56,691 nucleotides of DNA from Bacteroidota bacterium (GTDB lineage: Bacteria; Bacteroidota; Bacteroidia; UKL13-3), in contig CANGGG010000010.1 of assembly GCA_947453415.1 (NCBI GenBank), positions 1 through 56,691 of the forward strand, read 5' to 3'. Below are positions 7,701-16,110 of this stretch, piece after piece. The notes beneath the pieces were generated by a model, which did not search any database, was not told the DNA's origin, and saw only the letters and a program-made list of their open reading frames with translations. The translations under genes and the position numbers were made by a program. The first letter of the stretch is position 1. Every line of letters begins with the position of its first letter.

Positions 7701-8944
7701 TAAACATATATGCTTGGAGAAATGCTTCTACTTATGAAAAGAATTCTATTTCATACAAACCTGGCTATACTAGTAATACCAATTTAGTTCCAAATCCACT
7801 TGATTCAAATGCATGGGCAATTAATGGGCACGGAACTTTTATTGCAGGTAACAATACTGATATTTTAGGAAACCCAAGACCACAAAACATAACTCAAGGT
7901 GTTCCTGATTTGGGTGCTTACGAGTTTAAACCAACATCTGTTCCTCCTGCTGCATTAACAAATATTGCGCAGTTAGCACCCGATTCTACACAAATATTCA
8001 TGTTTGCTGGCGATACCGTTGCTTCTATTAAATGGGATACTTACTCATTGGTTCCAACCAGTGTAACGGTAAGGCGTTATTCAGGTGTTAGGCCTAATTA
8101 TATTGATACAAATGCTAATAATTACATGTATTATTATACTCAAACAGCTGGCGCTTATGGGTTTTATAATTTTACTGTAAACCAATATTATAAAAACGAA
8201 TGGCTTGGAAGGGTTCCTTCAGAAACAGTTATAAAAGCTGCAACAAGAGACACCAATTCATATTCTTCTTGGACTCCTTTTACTTCATCAAGTAGCTTGG
8301 TAGATACCGTTAGAAATATAATAGCTTTACCAGGAAATTTTTACATTGACTATATTTATACAGGAACCGATAATAACAATCCATTACCAGTAAAACTTTT
8401 AAAATTCAATGCACGATTGGTGAAAACCAATGTTGATTTAAACTGGAGTACTGGTGAAGAAATAAATAATAAAGGTTTTGATGTAGAACGTTCCACAAAT
8501 GGTAAAACCTTTGAAAAAATTGGTTTTGTAAAAGGTTCGGGGAATAGCACTTTAGTTAACAATTACAGTTTAACTGATGGAAATGCTTTTGAAAAAACAA
8601 ACGTTTCTACCTTGTTTTATCGCTTAAAGCAATTTGATTTTAACAGTGCATTCACTTATTCAAATACTGTTATTGTTAAAAAAGATATTGGAAATAATGA
8701 GCCTGTTTTTGTTTACCCAAATCCGTTTAAGGATAAATTAAATATAGACTTTGCCGCTTTAGCAAAAGGAGAAATTACCGTGCAAATAATTGATATTTCG
8801 GGTAAAATAATTGAAAACAAAAAGGTGGAGGTTTTGCCTGGCAATAATTCAATTCTGTTTGAAACCAACCATTTGGTAAATGGTGTTTATATGATGAATA
8901 TAGTTGGCGAGGGACTAAATAAAACCTTGAAACTAGTAAAATAA
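4754..8944 (+). CDS. Giant right-handed beta-helix surface protein with T9SS type A sorting domain
   Basis: 1396 residues with an N-terminal signal peptide (about 1-30). Two long Asn/Ser/Thr-rich segments, roughly 35-490 and 615-1060, show the periodic NN-x-hydrophobic pattern of parallel beta-helix repeats. Both open with a related GxYTIxxxG motif, so the protein is an internal duplication. A CARDB-like linker lies at about 500-610. Towards the C-terminus is an LPVKLLKFNA segment, typically placed just before T9SS domains, and then a type A domain starting VYPNPF. No polysaccharide-lyase active site is recognisable. The probable role is surface adhesion or polysaccharide interaction. The sorting domain is closely similar to that of the preceding gene, so the two share an export tail by duplication. 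A strong terminator follows. Confidence 0.85.
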   Translation: MEKIYNLKFTFKLIILSIVLSISSKNYATQLSGSYTIDPAGTASTTVFLNFSSAITYMTSVGTRSDAGPANSGTLGVSGPVVFTVAQGAYTEQIDIPAITGSSATNTVTFDGGAGNVLTRILQFTATSSTDAHTLRFNSSSFITFKNITIKSLGTNGIGVHFYLAANNIIIKQCSVLVSNASSTTTRGLAATNSNISSTGTGCTSAAGTAFNIFIDSNYIAGGNIGIFLSSSSNTSIPFNFYVRWNTIENAYLTGIGASSSNGYLLESNYIKMAVGNTTSKGMHHCNGSSSGIQSYKLINNVFENCGQYGIHFQSNNSNTNTLYPTVVANNYFKPTFSNATSYGMDMSQPRNMFVLNNTVLMNVAGGNGINLAASAGTGCKYKNNIVALQAANSTGLCFISTGANVDSCDYNVFMKNSTTSLNIATILSSTYTKANFIGGGGFNLNSTMEDPRLLSIADPKPGNICQKGQISVYTLKDINGLTRPNPPQIGCAEGLGGLSIDASVTAFVQPVSYPLSSGAQNVKVIIKNSGNSTLTSMNVTVSLGGTNTSTVLWTGTLGACSVDTVTFSGSNQLTFVSGTNNLRAWVDAPNFMVDSNAINDTISKTFCTPLAVGTYTIGTGGNFTTLNEVANLLNCGGLSGVGPTVFNLLSGTFNEQFALGLIPGASAVNTITFQSLAGNADSVTISYNSGTSNNFVVRLAATSFVKFKDLKLQSLNSTSGIVMELAGVISNDTVTNCKILAPVTATTATSMALIYANGISGKLNSFTNNTFTNGSYGMYFYGSSLTQSIDSSFIENNVFSACYYMTIAASYTSNLKIRNNVIGGSTYTSNYAIYFINSANAFEINNNKITSAGTSGIYMSSDNGTATLLGNIRNNTISGGYTSTYYGMYLSSCTYMNVYNNSVIGNSTAAATNYACYTQFTATTGTTVVLRNNIFSNNATGTAITVASLYVYNTLYLNSNYNNLYCAGPNLVNVATPALTHLNIYAWRNASTYEKNSISYKPGYTSNTNLVPNPLDSNAWAINGHGTFIAGNNTDILGNPRPQNITQGVPDLGAYEFKPTSVPPAALTNIAQLAPDSTQIFMFAGDTVASIKWDTYSLVPTSVTVRRYSGVRPNYIDTNANNYMYYYTQTAGAYGFYNFTVNQYYKNEWLGRVPSETVIKAATRDTNSYSSWTPFTSSSSLVDTVRNIIALPGNFYIDYIYTGTDNNNPLPVKLLKFNARLVKTNVDLNWSTGEEINNKGFDVERSTNGKTFEKIGFVKGSGNSTLVNNYSLTDGNAFEKTNVSTLFYRLKQFDFNSAFTYSNTVIVKKDIGNNEPVFVYPNPFKDKLNIDFAALAKGEITVQIIDISGKIIENKKVEVLPGNNSILFETNHLVNGVYMMNIVGEGLNKTLKLVK

Positions 8945-8985
8945 AAAAAGCCTGAACTCAATAATTGAGTTCAGGCTTTTTTTTG
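8943..8985. terminator. Bidirectional terminator
   Basis: AAAAAAAGCCTGAACTCAA pairs with TTGAGTTCAGGCTTTTTTTT around a very short loop. T-runs exist on both strands, so it can serve both the rightward beta-helix gene and the leftward cyclophilin gene. Confidence 0.92.
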
Positions 8986-9001
8986 ATAATTTTTTATTGT
9001 T

Positions 9002-9637
9002 CTATGGAACAAAATTATATTCTGTTTCCATTTCTGCCAATGATTTATCTAAAATATTAACATCCATTTTTATGTCTACAATTGGACGGTTATTTGCGTC
9101 TTTTGTTTGTTTAACTATCGTTGCCGCTACATCCATTCCTTTTATAATTCTTCCAAAAACAGTATAAGCACCATTTAAATTGGGTGTTCCCGCTGTGGGA
9201 ATTACTATATAAAACTGCGATCCGCTAGATGCTCTCAATGGATTTGTAGCATCGCCCATTCGGGCTGCTCCTACTGCTCCATAAGTGTGTGTTAACTTTG
9301 AGTTTGTTGTGCTTATTTCTGCCGGAATAGTAAATCCTGGTCCGCCAGAACCATCATTCAAAGAATCTGTGTCTTTTGAATTTGGATCGCCTCCTTGAAT
9401 TACAAAATTAGTTACACAACGGTGAAATGTGGTGTTGTCAAAATAATTGGTGTCGGCCAATGCTAAGAAATTAGCTCTATGCAAAGGCGTTTCTTTATAA
9501 AGCCACATGTACATATTTCCAAAATTGGTTTGAATTTCAATTATTTTCTCATTGCTTGGCGCTACTGCTTTTGTTTCTTCTTTTGTACAAGAAAACATAG
9601 TGGAAAATAGCGCACTCATTAGAATAAATTTCTTCAT
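9002..9637 (-). CDS. Cyclophilin-type peptidyl-prolyl cis-trans isomerase, lipoprotein
   Basis: About 211 residues. The N-terminus MKKFILMSALFSTMFSC looks like a lipoprotein signal with the lipidated Cys at residue 17. The rest is a single cyclophilin domain with the hallmark FHRCV...VIQGGDP block and a later SSGSQFYIV block. By family it catalyses proline isomerisation, here in the periplasm or at the inner face of the outer membrane, assisting folding of exported proteins. The ATG at 9637 is preferred over an upstream in-frame start at 9685, because a promoter lies between them and the lipoprotein signal begins at 9637. It converges with the beta-helix gene across a shared terminator. Confidence 0.9.
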   Translation of the reverse strand: MKKFILMSALFSTMFSCTKEETKAVAPSNEKIIEIQTNFGNMYMWLYKETPLHRANFLALADTNYFDNTTFHRCVTNFVIQGGDPNSKDTDSLNDGSGGPGFTIPAEISTTNSKLTHTYGAVGAARMGDATNPLRASSGSQFYIVIPTAGTPNLNGAYTVFGRIIKGMDVAATIVKQTKDANNRPIVDIKMDVNILDKSLAEMETEYNFVP

Positions 9638-9656
9638 ATTTGTTTGTTTATAATAA

Positions 9657-9685
9657 CAAATATATAAATTCAAGTGAAACGACAA
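9657..9685 (-). promoter_or_regulatory. Promoter of the cyclophilin gene
   Basis: On the minus strand TTG (9685-9683), an 18-nt spacer, then TATATTTG (9664-9657), an exact -33/-7 match. The -7 box ends 19 nt before ATG 9637. Confidence 0.75.
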
Positions 9686-9811
9686 GGCTTTTTTGTTTTT
9701 CCGCTATAAATGATGTAACAAAAATTTATTCTAAAATTTTTAAAATAAATGTAATTTGCACCGCAATTACTTCTAATTAATAATTGGAATTAACTATTGA
9801 TTTTCAAATAA

Positions 9812-10909
9812 ATGGAAAAAAACAAAAACAATTATGCCATTATTATGGCGGGTGGAATTGGAAGCAGATTTTGGCCTGCAAGCAGAAGTACTTACCCAAA
9901 ACAATTTTTAGATATATTAGGAACCGGAAAAACTTTAATGCAACAAACCTACGATAGGTTTTCAAAAGCATTTTTACCCGAAAACATTTTTATAGTTACC
10001 AATGCTGCATACATTCAATTGGTAAAAGATCAATTGCCAAATATGCCATTTGATAGAATATTAGGTGAACCAACTGCCAAAAACACTGCAGCTTGTATAG
10101 CTTATGCAAGTGCTAAAATACATAAATTAAATACACATGCAGCCTGTATTGTAGCCCCTAGCGATCATTTGATTTTAGATGAAGCAAAGTTTTTGGATTA
10201 CGTAGAACAAGGTTTAAATTATGCGCACAAGAATCCCTCGTTGGTTACATTAGGAATTATGCCGAGCCGCCCTGATACTGGTTATGGCTATATTCAATAC
10301 CTAGAAAACAACGAGGAAGAAAATATTCATAAAGTAAAAACATTTACCGAAAAACCAACTTTAGAAATTGCAAAAACTTTTATTGATAGTGGTGATTTTT
10401 TATGGAATGCCGGTATTTTTATTTGGTCCGTTTCTTCTATAAAAAAAGCATTTAAGCAAAATTTACCTGAGCAATACGATATTTTTGAAAATGCAGCGCA
10501 AAGTTTCTTTACAGAAAATGAAGCGGAAACCATTAGGGCTTTTTATGAACAATGCAAAAGCATTAGCATTGATTATGGTATTATGGAAAAGGCCCAAAAT
10601 GTATACGTAATTCCTAGTGAATTTGGTTGGAGCGATTTGGGAACTTGGACTTCTTTATATGACATTTCTCCAAAAGACGAAAATAACAATGTGGTAAAAG
10701 GAAAACACGTTTTTATGTATAATGTAGAGGGTTGTTTGGTAAATAAATCTGAGAGTTTAAACGGGAAAATTATTGCTTTAAAATCAGTAAAAGACCTAAT
10801 TATAGTGGATACGCCTGATGTGCTTTTAATTTGTGATAAAAGCCAAGAACAAGAAGTAAAACAAATAGCTACTGATTTAAAAATTAAGTTCAACGATAAA
10901 TATACTTAG
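9812..10909 (+). CDS. manC: Mannose-1-phosphate guanylyltransferase
   Basis: 365 residues, the size of the single-domain enzyme without the C-terminal isomerase domain of bifunctional ManC/AlgA. The nucleotidyltransferase signature MAGGIGSRFWPASR begins at residue 12, followed by YPKQFLD. FTEKP near residue 178 and the GDFLWNAGIF block are typical of this family. The enzyme makes GDP-mannose from mannose-1-phosphate and GTP for surface polysaccharide, LPS or GDP-fucose synthesis in the cytoplasm. It stands alone, with no glycan cluster around it. The start follows an A-rich leader without a Shine-Dalgarno sequence. Confidence 0.93.
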   Translation: MEKNKNNYAIIMAGGIGSRFWPASRSTYPKQFLDILGTGKTLMQQTYDRFSKAFLPENIFIVTNAAYIQLVKDQLPNMPFDRILGEPTAKNTAACIAYASAKIHKLNTHAACIVAPSDHLILDEAKFLDYVEQGLNYAHKNPSLVTLGIMPSRPDTGYGYIQYLENNEEENIHKVKTFTEKPTLEIAKTFIDSGDFLWNAGIFIWSVSSIKKAFKQNLPEQYDIFENAAQSFFTENEAETIRAFYEQCKSISIDYGIMEKAQNVYVIPSEFGWSDLGTWTSLYDISPKDENNNVVKGKHVFMYNVEGCLVNKSESLNGKIIALKSVKDLIIVDTPDVLLICDKSQEQEVKQIATDLKIKFNDKYT

Positions 10910-11041
10910 TCTGTTTTGATTGTATGCTCCATTTTTCAAAAGCAACTTTTCAAAATGCTAGAACACAATTTGTACTAATAAATAACAATGTTTTGTTTTT
11001 TTAAAACATTTTATTGTTGTTGTTGCTTTATATGGTTATAA

Positions 11042-11485
11042 ATGACAGAAAGTAATACGCAAGAAGAAAGTTACAGCGGACCGGCAAATTTATCGCCAAT
11101 TCCCTTAAGCATTGGTTCGCCTGTAATTAGGCCTGAAGATAAAAATAAAATAAAGGCAAATGCAGTGGAAGCTATGAACCACTATGCAAATCAGGAAATA
11201 TTATTGCTTAAACGACAAGCTGATTTGATCATGACGCAAGTGCGAGAAATTGAATCACGATTGAAGATTTCAGAACACATTTATCAAAGCGATTTTAGGT
11301 TTACACCCGTTGTTAATCAAGTGTATCATTTATACGAAAAAGACGACCATTACAAGCTTTCTATTATTGGCAAAAACGAATGGGGAAGAAGTAAACCATT
11401 GGGAAAATACATAGCAACCGTTAAACTTTTGGGTGACCACAGTTGGGATGTAATTGAACGTGCCGAAAAAAATTCGTTTGAGTAA
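11042..11485 (+). CDS. DUF2452 domain-containing protein
   Basis: A 147-residue soluble protein without signal peptide. It begins with a low-complexity acidic stretch, then NLSPIPLSIGSPVIRPEDK, a helical segment rich in charged residues, and an aromatic C-terminal part (NEWGRSKPLGKYIATVKLL). This layout fits DUF2452, a family of unknown function found in Bacteroidota and some other bacteria. It converges with the TPR gene, with stops only 6 nt apart and no obvious terminator between them. Confidence 0.75.
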   Translation: MTESNTQEESYSGPANLSPIPLSIGSPVIRPEDKNKIKANAVEAMNHYANQEILLLKRQADLIMTQVREIESRLKISEHIYQSDFRFTPVVNQVYHLYEKDDHYKLSIIGKNEWGRSKPLGKYIATVKLLGDHSWDVIERAEKNSFE

Positions 11486-11491
11486 TTATTT

Positions 11492-12895
11492 TTAGCTGTT
11501 TCTATAGCTTTCTATAATTTCGGTAAGTGCTGTTGCTTGTTGTAATTTTGGTGAAATTTCATATATCAAAAAGTAATCTTCAAAGCAAAGCAATAAACCA
11601 ATTTCTAAGTGTTTTTTTGCTTCTTCTATTTGCCCTATTTCATATAAATAACATACCAATCGGTAATGATATTGATGGCAATCATAATTAATTTTTAACG
11701 CTTCCATCATCATACCTACCGCTTCTTGTAAATCCCCTTTCGAAAATTTTACAAAACTCCAGTCAAGCCAAGCTTCTTGCATGGTGGCGTCAAGTTCTAC
11801 CAATTTAGCATACGTTTCTTCGCAGTTTTCTATTTGATTTAATCGATATTGCGTTTCGCCAAGCACTAATAAGTATTCTGCATTGTCTTCTTCTATCATA
11901 CATGCTCTGTGATAAAAAGTAAGCGCTTCTTTGTTCTTATTTTCCTTTTCGTAAGTTAGCCCAATTCCAAACCATGCTTCAGCTATATTTGGATTTAAAT
12001 CAGTAGCGTGTTTGTAGTTAACTCTGGCTTCTTCGTTTAAGTTCATGCGCTCGTAACAACCACCCAAATTACAATAAACAATGCTATCTGCACCGTCTTC
12101 CTCAATGGCAGATTTATAAGCAGAAATTGCTTCTTCATAACGCTCTAACTCTACCAAAACATTGGCTTTGTTAAACTTTGCCGCGGTAAATTCCTCGTCT
12201 ATAGCTAAGCAAAATTCATAGGCATCTAACGCTTCTTCAAAACTTTCTTGCTTATAATAAATAATGCCTAAGTTATACCAAGCAGTGGTGCTGTAAGGGT
12301 CGTTATCAATTAGTTTTTTATAATAAAATATTGCTTTAGCATAATCACCTAGCTGATTATAACAATGTCCAATTTCGTAATATGTTTGATCTATGTCTTC
12401 AAACTCACTTATTAATATTTGAAAATATTCAATGGCTTGAATATATAGATCGGAATCTTCGTAAATATACGCAATTTCAAAAAGCATATCCAAACGTTCA
12501 TCGGTGTGTTGAAGTGCTGTTTCAAAACTTTCACTTGCTTCCAAAAACTGTTTTAAATGAATATATGTTTCGCCTTTTAATAAATGCAAATCTGGGTTAA
12601 ATGGTTCAAGCTTTTCAACCATTTCTAGCGCATCTAATGCATTTTCAAATTGCTCGCTTAAAATATAAATCTCGGATTTTTGTAATAAAAACTCACTGTG
12701 AAGCGCATACAAACCTAAAGAATAGTTAACTGCTTCAAATGCTTTTTTTACTTTATTGGATTGAATATAAAAGTCTATAATGCCTTCAAGTGATTCTGTG
12801 TCAAAGTATTCGTTGGTTTTATTGCGCAGCATTTTTTCATACCGCTGCACATCGTTACTCACATCTTCACTTAAAAAATCATCACCTTCCATCAT
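11492..12895 (-). CDS. Cytoplasmic tetratricopeptide repeat protein
   Basis: About 467 residues, acidic, without a signal peptide. At least ten TPR units are visible, with repeated patterns such as AWYNLGIIYYKQ and AWFGIGLTYEKENKNKEAL. It is therefore a scaffold for protein-protein contacts; no enzymatic domain is present and the partners are unknown. The ATG at 12895 (MMEGDD) is chosen; a TTG four codons upstream would leave only a few nucleotides of leader after the likely promoter. Similar free-standing TPR proteins are common in Bacteroidota. Confidence 0.85.
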   Translation of the reverse strand: MMEGDDFLSEDVSNDVQRYEKMLRNKTNEYFDTESLEGIIDFYIQSNKVKKAFEAVNYSLGLYALHSEFLLQKSEIYILSEQFENALDALEMVEKLEPFNPDLHLLKGETYIHLKQFLEASESFETALQHTDERLDMLFEIAYIYEDSDLYIQAIEYFQILISEFEDIDQTYYEIGHCYNQLGDYAKAIFYYKKLIDNDPYSTTAWYNLGIIYYKQESFEEALDAYEFCLAIDEEFTAAKFNKANVLVELERYEEAISAYKSAIEEDGADSIVYCNLGGCYERMNLNEEARVNYKHATDLNPNIAEAWFGIGLTYEKENKNKEALTFYHRACMIEEDNAEYLLVLGETQYRLNQIENCEETYAKLVELDATMQEAWLDWSFVKFSKGDLQEAVGMMMEALKINYDCHQYHYRLVCYLYEIGQIEEAKKHLEIGLLLCFEDYFLIYEISPKLQQATALTEIIESYRNS

Positions 12896-12918
12896 CGGCT
12901 TATCCAAATTTAGTGCTG

Positions 12919-12926
12919 CAAATATA
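12919..12926 (-). promoter_or_regulatory. Putative -7 box of the TPR gene
   Basis: TATATTTG on the minus strand, 23 nt before ATG 12895. No clear TTG at the -33 position. Confidence 0.5.
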
Positions 12927-13005
12927 AGTTCATAAATTATTTAAATAGTCTTTTTCCATTCAGTTATTTTACAAATATTTGAACTCTTGTTAAAAACAAA
13001 AAATA

Positions 13006-15984
13006 ATGGCAATTATGAACAAACTATTTTCGCTCGTTTTACTTCTTTTTATTACAACTTTTGTTTTTGCTCAAAACAGATTTAATAAATTAAATCAGGC
13101 AAACTGGCAACAACATGTTTCCTATAAAATAGCTGTGAAGCTAGCCGATGAAACCAATACTTTGATAGGAAATATCAGCATGGTTTATACCAATAATTCA
13201 CCAAAGGAATTGAATGAAATTTACATGCATTTGTGGCCAAATGCTTACAGCAACAGAAATACTGCTTTTGCAAAGCAACATTTAGAAAATGGTAAAACCG
13301 ATTTTTACTTTGCTAAACCCGAAGAGCAAGGAAGCATTGACAGTTTAAATTTTAAAGTAAATAATGCCAATATAAACTGGAAATTAACCAATAATATTGA
13401 TATAGCTTTGCTCACGTTAAATGAGCCACTAAAACCAGGACAGAACATAACTATCAGCACGCCTTTTAACGTTTATTTACCAAAGGTTTATAGCCGAATG
13501 GGTCACGAAAAACAGCTGTATTGCATTACACAATGGTTTCCAAAACCTGCCGTTTTTGACGTGAATGGCTGGAATCCAATTCCATATTTAGACCAAGGTG
13601 AGTTTTATAGCGAGTTTGGGAGTTTTGATGTAAGTATTTCGGTTCCTAAAAATTATGTGGTGGCTGCCACTGGCAATTTACAAAACGAAGAAGAAAAACT
13701 TTTTTTAAATACACTAGCTACCAAGCCTGCTAATGAATATGACGTTCCACCTATTTCAAGCAATGTGTTTAAAACATTGCGATATATTCAGGATTCCGTT
13801 CACGATTTTGCTTGGTTTGCAAGCAAAGAATTCAATGTGAAAAAGGGCGAAATTGCTTTGCAAAATGGTAAAACAATAGAAACATGGTTGTTTGCAAAAA
13901 ACATCAATGATTTTGGTGTTGATTATATCAATGAAGGGGTAAAATATTACTCTGACCATATTGGAAATTATCCATACAATTTAGCACAAGTAGTGATAAC
14001 GCCACTGGAAGCTGGGGGAGGAATGGAATATCCTACCATCACCAATTGCGCAAGCATAGACAGAACCACCATTATTCATGAAGTAGGGCATAACTGGTTT
14101 TACGGAATTTTGGGTAGCAATGAACGCGAGCATCCTTGGATGGATGAAAGCTTAAACACTTATTATGAAAGCCGTTGCTCTCAAGAAAAAAAAGATGCTG
14201 AAATGGCCAAATATGGCAAGAAAAAAGATGTGCTAAATGATGTGTTTAATTTAAATTTAGAGGGCTTTGGACAAGCACGTTTGTTGTATGCAATTTCTGC
14301 AAGAAAAAATGAAGACCAAGCCGGAAATTTACCAGCTACTGCTTATACCGACTTTAATTATGGTGCAATAATTTACGCCAAAAACCCTTTAAGTTTTTAC
14401 ATGCTACAAAATTATTTGGGTAATAATAAATTTGATTCCATGATGCATGCTTATTACGAAAAATGGAAATTTAAACATCCGCTTCCGAACGATTTCAGAA
14501 ACCATGCTGAAGCATTTACGGGTATAAATTTAAGTTGGTTTTTTGATGGCGTTTTGGGTTCAACTCAAAAGATGGATTATAAACTAGTTGGTCGTACCAA
14601 AGATAGTGTAACAATCAGAAATAAAACTGGTTTTGTGGTTCCTCTTAGTGTTTCTGATAATAATAACAACACGCTTTTAAGTGAAGGATTTGTAGGAACG
14701 AGAAATTTCGAATTTAAAAATATAGTTATTGATCAGAAAACGACCTCAATTGACCTTTACCGACAAAACAATTCATTGAAAAAGCCATTTACTATTCGTT
14801 TTTTACCAGCTTTAGAAAACCCCAATAAGCGCCAAATATTTTGTATTCCACTTTATGCTTGGAACAACTATAACCACAGCATGTTGGGCGTTCATTTAAG
14901 CAACGATTTATTTCCAATGCCAAAAACCGAAATTAGCTTTACACCTTTTTACAGCTTTACCACCAACGATTGGAACGGTTATTTAAACATAGCAAAAAAC
15001 ATTTTTCCTCAACATGGAACTACTTATAAAAAGGTAAAATTTGGTTTGAACATGTCACGTTTTGCAACAATTGGTCTTTATAATAATGATGGTGCGGCAA
15101 ACCTTACTTATGAAAAATTTGCTCCATTTATTGAATTACATTTTAACCAAAAAACAGCAAGAAGTTTGTTCAGTAATGTTTTAAATTTTAGGCATGTTAC
15201 CATATTAGAAAATCCTCAAAACAGTGGTTACTTCAATAATTGGGACAATCAATCGTTTTCTGCTTTTAATATTACGCATCATTTTAAACACGATTTGAAA
15301 ACATATCCAAGTGCTGCAAATGTGGATTTACAAATAGGGACTTTTTATTATAATTTTGGAAGAATAAGCGCAGATTTTACCCAAGGAATTTTATATAAAG
15401 ACAAGGGTAAAACAGCGACTCTTAGGTTGTTTGCCGGTGCGTTTTTTAGCCAAAAAAGCTATAACAGTAATTATAATAATTATAATATTGGCAAAACATA
15501 CTTTCAGGCTGGTGGAACTACTGGCAAGAATGATTACATGTACGATGAAGCCATGTTTGGTAGAGCTGAACAAAACCAACAACAAACGTGGATGGCACGC
15601 CAAGTAATTAACCGCGATGCTGGTTTCAGAAATTTTGTAAGTATTGGCAATAGTAGTACTTGGCTAACCTCGGCTAATTTAACGATTCCTTTTCCTTTCA
15701 AATTGCCCATTGGCTTTTATTCCGATGTGGTGTTTTGGGAAGAATTGTCTAATGCCTCTCAAACAAATTTAACAAGTTATGAAACTAAACTTACTTACAG
15801 TGGCGGACTTTATTTAAGCATTGCTAAAAATATTTTTTCAGTCTATTTACCATTTTTTGCTTCAGATGATGTAATAAAAGCGTGGGAATTTGATAATTTA
15901 AACAATCCGTTTGAAAGAGCAAGTTTTATACTAAATTTGAATGCTTTAAATCCAGTAAAAATTATAAAAGAAGCTAAATTGTAA
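13006..15984 (+). CDS. M1-family-like zinc metallopeptidase, exported
   Basis: 992 residues with a signal peptide ending FAQ. An ERAP/LTA4H-like N-terminal beta domain precedes the catalytic centre HEVGHNWFYG near residue 358 and DESLNT about 20 residues later, giving HExxH plus a downstream Glu for zinc binding. GGGMEYP about 20 residues upstream corresponds to the GAMEN exopeptidase motif of M1 aminopeptidases, here altered. The C-terminal ~400 residues are beta-rich and resemble an outer-membrane or large extracellular domain. The likely role is peptide degradation outside the cytoplasm. ATG 13006 and ATG 13015 are both possible starts; the latter gives a cleaner signal peptide (MNKLFSL). 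Confidence 0.87.
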   Translation: MAIMNKLFSLVLLLFITTFVFAQNRFNKLNQANWQQHVSYKIAVKLADETNTLIGNISMVYTNNSPKELNEIYMHLWPNAYSNRNTAFAKQHLENGKTDFYFAKPEEQGSIDSLNFKVNNANINWKLTNNIDIALLTLNEPLKPGQNITISTPFNVYLPKVYSRMGHEKQLYCITQWFPKPAVFDVNGWNPIPYLDQGEFYSEFGSFDVSISVPKNYVVAATGNLQNEEEKLFLNTLATKPANEYDVPPISSNVFKTLRYIQDSVHDFAWFASKEFNVKKGEIALQNGKTIETWLFAKNINDFGVDYINEGVKYYSDHIGNYPYNLAQVVITPLEAGGGMEYPTITNCASIDRTTIIHEVGHNWFYGILGSNEREHPWMDESLNTYYESRCSQEKKDAEMAKYGKKKDVLNDVFNLNLEGFGQARLLYAISARKNEDQAGNLPATAYTDFNYGAIIYAKNPLSFYMLQNYLGNNKFDSMMHAYYEKWKFKHPLPNDFRNHAEAFTGINLSWFFDGVLGSTQKMDYKLVGRTKDSVTIRNKTGFVVPLSVSDNNNNTLLSEGFVGTRNFEFKNIVIDQKTTSIDLYRQNNSLKKPFTIRFLPALENPNKRQIFCIPLYAWNNYNHSMLGVHLSNDLFPMPKTEISFTPFYSFTTNDWNGYLNIAKNIFPQHGTTYKKVKFGLNMSRFATIGLYNNDGAANLTYEKFAPFIELHFNQKTARSLFSNVLNFRHVTILENPQNSGYFNNWDNQSFSAFNITHHFKHDLKTYPSAANVDLQIGTFYYNFGRISADFTQGILYKDKGKTATLRLFAGAFFSQKSYNSNYNNYNIGKTYFQAGGTTGKNDYMYDEAMFGRAEQNQQQTWMARQVINRDAGFRNFVSIGNSSTWLTSANLTIPFPFKLPIGFYSDVVFWEELSNASQTNLTSYETKLTYSGGLYLSIAKNIFSVYLPFFASDDVIKAWEFDNLNNPFERASFILNLNALNPVKIIKEAKL

Positions 15985-16057
15985 CTGGCAATAAGAAATA
16001 GGCAAAGATTTATAACCGTTTGCGGTTACTGAGCGGAGTCGATGTATAGCCAACGGA

Positions 16058-16110
16058 ATAAAATAACTAAGTACTATAAACTAAGAAACTATCAACTAAC
16101 AACTAAAACA
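16058..16110. repeat. Intergenic degenerate low-complexity repeat
   Basis: Text of the type aactatcaactaacaact directly before the ALDH7-like gene. A similar pattern occurs at 36546-36580. It is of a class with the GACCATAGAC-type stretches elsewhere in the window. Confidence 0.5.

Noticed and set aside
16042-16110. Upstream start (ATG 16042) for the ALDH7-like gene
   Set aside because: The added 23 residues come from intergenic repeat-like DNA; homology begins at ATG 16111.
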